From Minisyncoccota bacterium (GTDB lineage Bacteria; Patescibacteriota; Minisyncoccia; UBA6257; XYB1-36-10): a stretch of 5,627 nucleotides of DNA. Of this stretch, positions 1 to 4,513 are shown one piece after another (position 1 is the stretch's first letter; each line of letters begins with the position of its first letter). The stretch lies in NCBI GenBank assembly GCA_028709185.1, contig JAQVXM010000041.1:1-5627 (forward strand), in the 5' to 3' direction. Made by a program: the position numbers and the translations under genes. Under the pieces are notes generated by a model. The model had not been told where the DNA came from. It worked only from the letters and a program-made list of their open reading frames with translations, and did not search any database.

Positions 1-315
1 AAAAGGATTTGTAGTTAAAGCTATCACCTTTTGTTTCGGATTTATTTTCTTTATATCTAAAATTGCTTCAACTCCATTCCTTTCCAAAAAATCCATTTGA
101 TTTCCTTCCCTATCTTCAAAAAATAGGCCGTTATAATCGCATTTTGAAGTGTCGATAATGATACAATCAAATTTTTTCTCCTTGGCTCCGGAAATAGCGA
201 GAACGGCATCATCTCCGACCTCCACTTCAAAATCATTCTCGCGTTTCAAAAGATATTCTATCTTCTCTCTGATATCTCTACTCGAATCAATAAACAGAAT
301 CCTTATTTTTTTCAT
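1..315 (-). CDS. Receiver-like (CheY-fold) response-regulator protein, C-terminus cut by window edge
   Basis: Reading leftward from an ATG at 315-313 gives 105 open codons that run off the window. The start is well placed: AGAGGAG (329-323) lies 7 bases upstream. The protein begins MKKIRILFID and follows the receiver pattern. Strand 1 ends at Asp10, but the next residue is Ser where receivers usually have a second acid. Strand 3 is CIIID with Asp55 as the likely phospho-acceptor. Strand 4 is VIALTT with Thr101/Thr102 at the usual Thr/Ser position. The gap from Asp55 to Thr101 is 46 residues, against about 30 in CheY, so there is an acidic/aromatic insertion after strand 3 (around residues 60-80). 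The conserved Lys and any output domain would lie beyond the window. It would act in the cytoplasm in two-component signalling. A second receiver-like gene lies just upstream on the same strand, but a terminator and a new promoter separate them. The fold is fairly sure; the partner and output are unknown. Confidence 0.75.
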   Translation of the reverse strand, partial: MKKIRILFIDSSRDIREKIEYLLKRENDFEVEVGDDAVLAISGAKEKKFDCIIIDTSKCDYNGLFFEDREGNQMDFLERNGVEAILDIKKINPKQKVIALTTNPF

Positions 316-361
316 CTTTCTGCTCCTCTGAGTTTTTTAATTTTTTAAAATTTCTTTCCGC

Positions 362-390
362 ATAATAATCTAAATAAACATTTTTGTCAA
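362..390 (-). promoter_or_regulatory. Sigma70-type promoter for the receiver-like gene at 315
   Basis: On the minus strand, a perfect -35 TTGACA (390-385) is followed by a 17-base spacer and TATTAT (367-362, five of six matches to TATAAT). Transcription would start near 355, giving a leader of about 40 bases that contains the AGAGGAG ribosome site. The -35 element sits directly in the T-rich tail of the upstream terminator, so the two signals share bases. Confidence 0.75.
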
Positions 391-420
391 AATAAAAAAC
401 CGGATTTTTGAATCCGGTTT
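391..420 (-). terminator. Rho-independent terminator of the 435-845 gene
   Basis: A perfect 10-bp stem is formed by 397-406 (aaaccggatt) and 411-420 (aatccggttt), with a 4-base loop. Read on the minus strand, the hairpin runs directly into TTTTTTATTTTG. It begins 14 bases after the TGA stop of the 435-845 gene, so it ends that transcript. Confidence 0.88.
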
Positions 421-434
421 GAATTATTTTTTAT

Positions 435-845
435 TCATTTAAAAACCTCTCTCAAAAAATAATTGACTTCAAAAGGCTCGATTATTATCCTGTCAAACTT
501 ATTTTTTCCTTCTTTCCCCTCGGTTATTATTTTCTCACTTACCAATTCGGGAGTGTTCGTTACTCCTATCATTCTCATTGCGCTCATTCCCTTTAAACCG
601 ACTTCTTCCTTTATCCTCTTTAGAGGAATAAAACTTTCATCCTCCCCCCACACGTTTTCACTGAAAAGATCGACTTTCATCACTATTGCCTGAAAATTGC
701 AGGATCGCGATAAAATTTCTATCGCTTCCTCATAATCGTAATGAAAAATACTCGCCTCTTTGTTTTCTCCTCTTTTTCCTAACTCTAAAAAATTAAAAAT
801 ATTGCTTTCTCCGTCTTCTTCATCGACAACTAATATTCTTTTCAC
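435..845 (-). CDS. Stand-alone receiver-like protein with degenerate phosphorylation site
   Basis: 136 residues, GTG start at 845-843 chosen because AAGGAG sits 8 bases upstream. The beginning, MKRILVVDEED, is a typical receiver strand 1 with its acidic cluster (Asp8, Glu9, Glu10). Strand 3, AIVMKVDLF (53-61), has Lys57 where the phospho-acceptor Asp normally stands; an Asp comes two residues later (59). Strand 4 is MIGVTNTPE with Thr96. Strand 5 ends IIIEPF (120-125), with Glu123 in place of the near-invariant Lys before Pro. So two of the key receiver residues are changed, and the protein is probably not phosphorylated in the usual way; family members like this can act as constitutive or ligand-controlled adaptors. 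The Lys57-to-Thr96 interval (39) is longer than in CheY, as in the neighbouring receiver-like gene. No output domain is present; the domain fills the whole protein. It stops with TGA, the only non-TAA stop seen here. The receiver fold is likely; the role is unknown. Confidence 0.75.
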   Translation of the reverse strand: MKRILVVDEEDGESNIFNFLELGKRGENKEASIFHYDYEEAIEILSRSCNFQAIVMKVDLFSENVWGEDESFIPLKRIKEEVGLKGMSAMRMIGVTNTPELVSEKIITEGKEGKNKFDRIIIEPFEVNYFLREVFK

Positions 846-853
846 CTCTTTTT

Positions 854-859
854 CTCCTT
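854..859 (-). promoter_or_regulatory. Ribosome binding site that fixes the GTG start at 845
   Basis: AAGGAG on the minus strand (859-854), 8 bases from the GTG. The gene has no nearby in-frame ATG, and strand 1 of the receiver fold begins at once after this start, so the site supports GTG initiation. Confidence 0.75.
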
Positions 860-886
860 CCTTTCTTATTTTTTTATTCTGATTTT

Positions 887-914
887 ATTCTACATTTTTT
901 TGTTTTTTAATCAA
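887..914 (-). promoter_or_regulatory. Candidate promoter for the 435-845 gene
   Basis: Minus strand: TTGATT (914-909), a 16-base A-rich spacer, then TAGAAT (892-887, five of six). Transcription would start near 880, leaving a leader of about 35 bases with a good SD. It faces away from the ZIP promoter in the same 121-base gap. Confidence 0.5.
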
Positions 915-940
915 GCGTGAATCTAAAAATATTTTTTTCT

Positions 941-968
941 TTTACAAAACAAAAAGATATGCCATAAT
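941..968 (+). promoter_or_regulatory. Candidate extended -10 promoter overlapping the ZIP start codon
   Basis: TTTACA (941-946), a 16-base spacer, then CATAAT (963-968), with TG at 960-961 in the extended -10 position. Each hexamer matches five of six consensus bases. The -10 overlaps the ATG at 967, so transcription would start near 975, only a few bases before the in-frame ATG at 979. No other promoter for the ZIP gene is evident in the gap. Chance matches are common in such AT-rich DNA. Confidence 0.45.
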
Positions 969-1725
969 GAAAAACACTATGCTTTTAAATTTTTACATCT
1001 TTTTTTCCATTGCCGTAGTTTCTGTTATTTCTTTAATCGGTGTCTTTACTGTTTCCTTAAGTTTGGAAAAACTAAAAAAAGCTCTCATTTTTCTTGTTAG
1101 TTTCTCTGCCGGCACTCTTCTTGGCGACACCTTCATTCACATTCTTCCGGAAATATCAGAAAACGGAAGTTCTTCTCTTCTTTATTCTTTCACCATCTTA
1201 TTCGGAATTATCTCTTTTTTCATTATTGAAAAATTCATCGCCTGGCGCCACTGTCATGTTCCCACTTCCGCCAACCATCCTCATCCTCTCGCTATTATGA
1301 ATCTTGTCGGTGACGGTTTGCATAATTTCATCGATGGCGCCGCTATTGCCGGCAGTTTTCTTATTAGCATCCCTCTTGGTTTCGCCACTGCTCTTGCTGT
1401 TATCTTTCACGAAATCCCTCAAGAAATCGGTGATTTCGGTATCCTCCTTCATTCCGGTTTAACTCGTCTAAAAGCTCTCTTTTTAAATTTTTTAAGCTCT
1501 CTTTTTGCCTTTCTCGGCGCCGCCACTGCCATTCTTCTTTCGGAAAAAATAACTGACTTAAATAACTTGATTCTCGCTTTCACTGCTGGCGGCTTTCTTT
1601 ACATCTCCTCTTCCGATCTTATTCCGGAACTCCACAAAGAAACATCTCCTAGTCGTTCTCTTTTTCAACTGGTTTTTATTATTCTTGGGATAATGGTTAT
1701 GACTCTTCTTCTTTTTATTGAATAA
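967..1725 (+). CDS. ZIP-family divalent metal transporter
   Basis: 252 residues and about eight membrane helices, the normal size for a bacterial ZIP protein, which moves Zn2+ or related metals (Fe2+, Mn2+) into the cytoplasm. Helix 2 has the SAGTLLGDTFIHILPE signature (47-62). Helix 4 carries DGLHNFIDG with His119, Asn120 and Asp123; helix 5 carries HEIPQEIGDF with His148, Glu149, Gln152 and Glu153. These are the two metal-binding helices of the family. AGGFLYIS followed by DLIPE (207-221) marks a late conserved helix. The loop before helix 4 has His95, His97, His104 and His106, a short His-rich stretch as in many ZIPs. The start is uncertain: the ATG at 967 has no SD, and a good -10 overlaps it, so Met5 (979) on a nearly leaderless message is possible; both keep all helices. 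It is the only plus-strand gene and prefers codons ending in C or T. Metal specificity cannot be read from sequence. Confidence 0.93.
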   Translation: MKNTMLLNFYIFFSIAVVSVISLIGVFTVSLSLEKLKKALIFLVSFSAGTLLGDTFIHILPEISENGSSSLLYSFTILFGIISFFIIEKFIAWRHCHVPTSANHPHPLAIMNLVGDGLHNFIDGAAIAGSFLISIPLGFATALAVIFHEIPQEIGDFGILLHSGLTRLKALFLNFLSSLFAFLGAATAILLSEKITDLNNLILAFTAGGFLYISSSDLIPELHKETSPSRSLFQLVFIILGIMVMTLLLFIE

Positions 1726-1792
1726 AAATCTTTAACTCTTTTACTTTTATTTCACCGCTAAAGTTTCGATTTTCTCATCGATCATCACTAAT

Positions 1793-1824
1793 AAAAAACA
1801 TCCCGATTATTCGGGATGTTTTTT
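1793..1824. terminator. Bidirectional rho-independent terminator between convergent genes
   Basis: A perfect 14-bp inverted repeat: 1793-1806 (aaaaaacatcccga) and 1811-1824 (tcgggatgtttttt), with loop TTAT. The A-run on one side and T-run on the other make it work in both directions. It ends the ZIP transcript (stop at 1725) and the DUF5671 transcript (stop at 1835, 11 bases away). The remaining 1726-1792 holds nothing else I can support. Confidence 0.92.
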
Positions 1825-1834
1825 ATATTCTTCT

Positions 1835-2779
1835 TTATTGCATTTTCAAAACTTCCGGAGCTATTTCTCCCTTTAAAAAATTCTCGTCAAGAACCGTCCT
1901 TAAAAAACAATCCCTTCCTTCTTCATGTTTCCAATCCATTGAAACATAATAATCATAATCTTTGTCATTTTTATTGGATAATTGAAACTCCGTGCAAAGC
2001 TCATATTTTTTAAGAGAGGTGACTTTATATTCAACTTCCTTTCCGGTTATCGGATTTTTTATTGCTTCTTCGTCAAAATAAGCCACCTTTTCCGGAAGCT
2101 CGTTTAAATCTTTTGGCAAAACTCCATTTTCCTTATAAAATTCGGAAATTGCCGAATCTATTTGTAAAAGTCTATTTGTCACCTCGCTGTCTTGCCTCTT
2201 TTTTCTCGTCACGGAAGGAGATTCCACAAATGCTATCCCGGAAACAAAAACCGCTAAAATCACCGTAAGTGAAACCCAAAAATAAACCATTGAAATTTTA
2301 TCCCTTTCCTTTCCCGCCTCCTTTTTTGTTATATCGTAAAAATAATAAGAAAAAACCGTCGCCGCAATAATAAGAGCCGTCATCGCCTTCAGAATAAATT
2401 TAGTTGTCAGCTCTCCCTCTAAAAATGAATAAAAAATCCCTATAAAATATCCGATCATAACCACCGAAGAAACAAATAAAATAAAATAAGAAAGCCACTT
2501 CCTTACTATCATATCTTCTCTCAAATTTCCCGCGTTAAAATTTTTATTGATTCTCGCTGTAGTTATAAAATATATCGGCGCCGCGATAAACAAAGCCGCT
2601 ATTGCCATTCGAAGAGCCGAAAGCGTATATGTTCCGCTATACAAACTTCCTGTTTCTTCTATATATTTGTTTATAATCTGAAAAATAACGTTTCCTGTAG
2701 AAACTGCTGTGATTACTAAAGACACAAGAGCTATTCCATACATAAAAGCGAACTTAGCCGATGAATTATCTTTTTCCAT
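1835..2779 (-). CDS. DUF5671-type membrane protein with extracytoplasmic C-terminal domain
   Basis: 314 residues. Five hydrophobic helices are visible at about 12-36, 53-73, 98-119, 127-148 and 162-184. The Lys/Arg-rich loops at 76-94 and 152-160 suggest a cytoplasmic N-terminus and a C-terminal half outside. The first helix has the ALVSLVITAVSTGNVIFQII pattern typical, from memory, of DUF5671 proteins. After helix five comes SPSVTRKKRQD, then a soluble part with an ISEFYKENGVLPKDLNEL segment (210-227), NPITGKEVEY and a final YELCTEF-like strand. That order matches the C-terminal half of many DUF5671 proteins from Patescibacteria and recalls the soluble part of pseudopilins. No function is known. 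The ATG at 2779 has no SD, but the first helix begins soon after and no better start is seen. It is convergent with the ZIP gene and ends at the shared terminator. Family assignment is by memory of the pattern, not by search. Confidence 0.8.
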   Translation of the reverse strand: MEKDNSSAKFAFMYGIALVSLVITAVSTGNVIFQIINKYIEETGSLYSGTYTLSALRMAIAALFIAAPIYFITTARINKNFNAGNLREDMIVRKWLSYFILFVSSVVMIGYFIGIFYSFLEGELTTKFILKAMTALIIAATVFSYYFYDITKKEAGKERDKISMVYFWVSLTVILAVFVSGIAFVESPSVTRKKRQDSEVTNRLLQIDSAISEFYKENGVLPKDLNELPEKVAYFDEEAIKNPITGKEVEYKVTSLKKYELCTEFQLSNKNDKDYDYYVSMDWKHEEGRDCFLRTVLDENFLKGEIAPEVLKMQ

Positions 2780-2823
2780 ATTTATTTTTTATGTGTGATT
2801 TTTTATTGCTCCCGCAAATCCCG

Positions 2824-2862
2824 CTAAAAAACTAAGATCAACGCAAGCATAATAAAATCCAT
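2824..2862 (-). CDS. Possible 12-codon leader ORF upstream of the DUF5671 gene
   Basis: ATG at 2862-2860 to TAG at 2826-2824 encodes MDFIMLALILVF, a short hydrophobic peptide. An A/G-rich stretch with two AAGG motifs lies about 10-20 bases upstream. It sits inside the inferred leader of the 2779 gene, in a different frame and ending 44 bases before that start. Conservation is unknown, and it may be chance. Confidence 0.2.
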   Translation of the reverse strand: MDFIMLALILVF

Positions 2863-2890
2863 TTAATTTTAATTTCCTTTTCCTTTTCTT

Positions 2891-2896
2891 ATTATA
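2891..2896 (-). promoter_or_regulatory. Candidate -10 box for the DUF5671 gene
   Basis: A perfect TATAAT on the minus strand (2896-2891), just downstream of the terminator of the preceding gene. No convincing -35 is seen 16-18 bases upstream, where the terminator arm lies. If used, it would give a leader of about 105 bases before the start at 2779. Confidence 0.4.
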
Positions 2897-2908
2897 CAAT
2901 ATTTTTTT

Positions 2909-2949
2909 ATAAAAAAGCCGTTTCCGGCGCTTTCTCCGAGAAACAGCTT
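2909..2949 (-). terminator. Rho-independent terminator of the 2960-3493 gene
   Basis: On the minus strand AAGCTGTTTC (2949-2940) pairs with GAAACGGCTT (2924-2915), 10 bp with one G-U pair, followed by a T-run to 2911. Within it are two smaller hairpins: TTTCTC/GAGAAA around 2931-2943, and GCCG with a GAAA tetraloop and CGGC, which itself abuts the T-run. It begins 10 bases after the stop at 2960. Confidence 0.75.
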
Positions 2950-2959
2950 AAAATATGAG

Positions 2960-3493
2960 TTAAAAACTTGCCAATTCCGGTCTTGTCAGTTCATTTTCAT
3001 TCAAATCGAAAATTCTTAAAGACGCCAAACGAATATTAAGAATCTTCTCATACAAATCTTCCGCCAAAGTGCTTACCTCTTTAAAAGAACAAAAAGTTAC
3101 CCAACCGTTTTCCATTAAGTATCCGACTTCTCCTTCTAAAGCTTGAGAAAAATCTCCCCTAAAAGGACCGAAAATTTCAGTTCTTGGAAAATCTGAAGAA
3201 TAAAAAATAACAAAACTTCCTTTCTTTCTAAATTCTCCAAATTCTGAAGGAAACTTCGGAATTTCAATCCTGACTTTAACCGGAAAAACTTCTTTATACA
3301 TTTCCGCTTTTGGAAATTTTAAGGCAACCTCTTTCACTTCTTCTTCCTTTTCAAAAACTTCAAAACCTTTAAAGCCAAACATGAAGTAAAGTCCATTTTC
3401 TCCTTTTTTACTCCCGAAGAGTATTTTTTCTCTTATTTTTCTGGAATTTTTTTTCGTTTCGGCCGCAATTAAAAACCCTTCGATATTTTTCAT
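2960..3493 (-). CDS. Hypothetical soluble protein, no family recognised
   Basis: 177 residues. The start is firm: AAGGAG (3506-3501) is 7 bases before the ATG at 3493. There is no signal peptide and no membrane helix, so it should be cytoplasmic. The protein is rich in Lys, Glu and Phe. Residues 15-30 are strongly basic (KKNSRKIREKI...SKKG). Then come strand-like stretches rich in Phe (GLYFMFGFKGFEVF, 34-47; SFVIFYSSDF, about 92-101) separated by charged segments, an acidic helix around 45-56 (EVFEKEEEVKEV) and a final helical region before FDLNENELTRPELASF. The overall look is a small alpha/beta domain. I do not recognise it and assign no function. It is a single-gene transcription unit, with its own promoter (3552-3580), a palindrome next to the ribosome site (3510-3525) and a terminator (2911-2949). 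Confidence 0.8.
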   Translation of the reverse strand: MKNIEGFLIAAETKKNSRKIREKILFGSKKGENGLYFMFGFKGFEVFEKEEEVKEVALKFPKAEMYKEVFPVKVRIEIPKFPSEFGEFRKKGSFVIFYSSDFPRTEIFGPFRGDFSQALEGEVGYLMENGWVTFCSFKEVSTLAEDLYEKILNIRLASLRIFDLNENELTRPELASF

Positions 3494-3509
3494 CCTTTTT
3501 CTCCTTTTT

Positions 3510-3525
3510 GTTCTAAATTTAGAAC
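3510..3525. repeat. Perfect 16-base palindrome in the leader of the 2960-3493 gene
   Basis: GTTCTAAATTTAGAAC equals its own reverse complement. It lies about 20 bases downstream of the inferred transcription start and 3 bases upstream of the AAGGAG ribosome site. In DNA it could be a repressor operator; in RNA a short hairpin. A CTCC just upstream (3530-3527) could pair with the GGAG of the ribosome site (3504-3501) around this hairpin. Binding partner unknown. Confidence 0.6.
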
Positions 3526-3551
3526 TGGAGTTTTTTTAAGTACCGAAAAAA

Positions 3552-3580
3552 ATCTTATTTTAAAAGTCTGTTAAAGTCAA
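3552..3580 (-). promoter_or_regulatory. Candidate promoter for the 2960-3493 gene
   Basis: Minus strand: TTGACT (3580-3575, five of six), a 17-base spacer, then TAAGAT (3557-3552, four of six). Transcription would start near 3545, about 50 bases before the ATG. It begins 12 bases after the stop of the upstream gene, and no terminator is seen between, so read-through from that gene is also possible. Confidence 0.55.
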
Positions 3581-3591
3581 TATTCTTTATT

Positions 3592-3966
3592 TTATTTAAT
3601 CCCCTTTCCTACGGAAATAAAAACAAAAAAACCTAATAAAATAAATAAAGTTAAAAACCCGGCAATCAGTATTTTTATTTTTCTTTCTTCTTTATTTAAA
3701 TCTTTAATACTTTTTCGATTTTCTTTCCACTTATCTTTATTCCAAAGTCCTATTACTGTAAAAACTCCTCCGAGCAAAAGAAGCGATTGATTATTAACAA
3801 TGAAACCAAATAAAAGCCATACCGCCCCCGCCGTAAAAAGAGCGTAATAATCCGGTTTATTTTTTTCTTTTCCTCTAAGAAAAACAAAAATTGCCAAAAA
3901 AACCAAAACTGCCACTAAAACAGCTAACGAAGAAAAAGTCCAAAAAATTCCCGTTCCCTCTCCCAT
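3592..3966 (-). CDS. Small four-helix membrane protein, no family recognised
   Basis: 124 residues with hydrophobic helices at about 11-30, 41-57, 61-75 and 98-117. The first loop (RGKEKNKP, 31-38) and the long loop before helix four (NKDKWKENRKSIKDLNKEERKIK, 76-98) are strongly charged and mostly basic, which places them in the cytoplasm. That puts both termini outside or, if helices two and three form a hairpin, gives the same result with a short external turn. There is no signal peptidase site, no catalytic motif and no cysteine. The ATG at 3966 has no SD upstream; the only purine-rich G stretch lies just inside the gene (codons 2-4). It follows the PAS gene with a 62-base gap that contains only AT-rich sequence. 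Function unknown; no family comes to mind. Confidence 0.75.
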   Translation of the reverse strand: MGEGTGIFWTFSSLAVLVAVLVFLAIFVFLRGKEKNKPDYYALFTAGAVWLLFGFIVNNQSLLLLGGVFTVIGLWNKDKWKENRKSIKDLNKEERKIKILIAGFLTLFILLGFFVFISVGKGIK

Positions 3967-4028
3967 TGTTTTTATTGCAACTCTATTTTTATTCGATTTT
4001 TAATTTTTTTTATCTATTTTCTTAAAAA

Positions 4029-4442
4029 TTATTTCCCTGCCAAATCACTTTCTTTCAAATTTACTTCTTTTATAAATTCCATTCCGCAATGACCGGTAAA
4101 TTTTCCTTCCTCGTTATACATTGGGACAAGATAACTCTCTAAAATAACTTCTCCTCCATTTTTTGTCTTCACTCTCCTATACGAACGGAAAGCGCTCTCG
4201 CTCGCGTACAATCTTCCAAAATATTGAGCATTGGCAATATTTTCCGTAGCTCCTTTTATAAAATCAACTGCTTGTTTTCCTATTACTTCTTCTTCTTTGT
4301 ATCCGAATACATCAAAAGCTTTCTGGCTTATTGAACGAAGAAAAGTTATTTTTCCAAAAACATCTATCCCGATAAGCATATCGCACCCCTCCCTGTCTTG
4401 TTCAAAATCTTTTCTATTTTTTTCTTCTGTTTTTATATCCAT
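4029..4442 (-). CDS. Stand-alone PAS-domain sensor protein
   Basis: 137 residues, almost all one PAS domain (about 20-125), with a short charged N-terminal helix (1-18) and a 12-residue tail. Visible PAS features in order: a first strand pair MLIGIDVFGKITFL (22-35); the helix with S39, A42 and FGYKEEEVIGK (46-56), the classic 'lfGY...eliGk' motif; then FRSYRRVKTKNGGEVILE (85-102) and the turn PMYNEEGKFTGHCGM (107-121). PAS domains sense small ligands, redox or light, or mediate partner binding. No kinase, cyclase or DNA-binding domain is attached, so it must act through another protein or be a decoy/adaptor. No Cys, His or Trp set typical of a flavin or haem pocket stands out; Cys119 is in the last strand. 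It has its own promoter (4465-4493) and a very short AT-only leader with no SD. The receiver-like genes about 3 kb away are possible partners, but that is speculation. Confidence 0.85.
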   Translation of the reverse strand: MDIKTEEKNRKDFEQDREGCDMLIGIDVFGKITFLRSISQKAFDVFGYKEEEVIGKQAVDFIKGATENIANAQYFGRLYASESAFRSYRRVKTKNGGEVILESYLVPMYNEEGKFTGHCGMEFIKEVNLKESDLAGK

Positions 4443-4464
4443 TATTTTTTAAAATTATGACGTA

Positions 4465-4493
4465 ATAATAAAATCTGCGACCCTATTTGTTAA
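4465..4493 (-). promoter_or_regulatory. Candidate promoter for the PAS gene
   Basis: Minus strand: TTAACA (4493-4488, five of six), a 17-base spacer, then TATTAT (4470-4465, five of six). Transcription would start near 4458, leaving about 16 AT-rich bases before the ATG. An imperfect 16-base dyad centred on ACGT (4454-4469, mismatched at one symmetric position) overlaps the -10 and the start point and could be an operator. Confidence 0.6.
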
Positions 4494-4513
4494 ATATAAA
4501 ATAAATCTCTTTC

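Noticed and set aside
149..331. Plus-strand open frame of 60 codons
   Set aside because: It lies opposite the receiver-like gene, which has an SD, a promoter and a recognisable fold; the plus-strand translation is low-complexity.
435..437. TGA read as glycine (Gracilibacteria/SR1 code) extending the 435-845 gene
   Set aside because: A strong terminator begins 14 bases after this TGA, receiver strand 5 and helix 5 are already complete, and all other genes here read well with the standard code.
463..693. Plus-strand open frame of 76 codons
   Set aside because: Antisense shadow of the 435-845 gene, with Ser/Ile/Phe-rich composition typical of reverse reading.
1094..1452. Open frames on both strands inside the ZIP gene
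   Set aside because: The ZIP frame carries the family motifs throughout; these are out-of-frame or antisense shadows.
1816..2268. Two plus-strand open frames opposite the DUF5671 gene
   Set aside because: Antisense to a well-patterned membrane protein; one starts inside the bidirectional terminator.
1835..2779. Novel fusion of a membrane domain with a pseudopilin-like domain
   Set aside because: The same five-helix plus soluble C-terminal order is, to my recollection, the common DUF5671 architecture, so it is not a new fusion.
3510..3525. Classical LexA (SOS) box
   Set aside because: The Gram-positive box is GAAC-N4-GTTC; here the half-sites face the other way with eight bases between, and the E. 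coli CTGT/ACAG form is absent.
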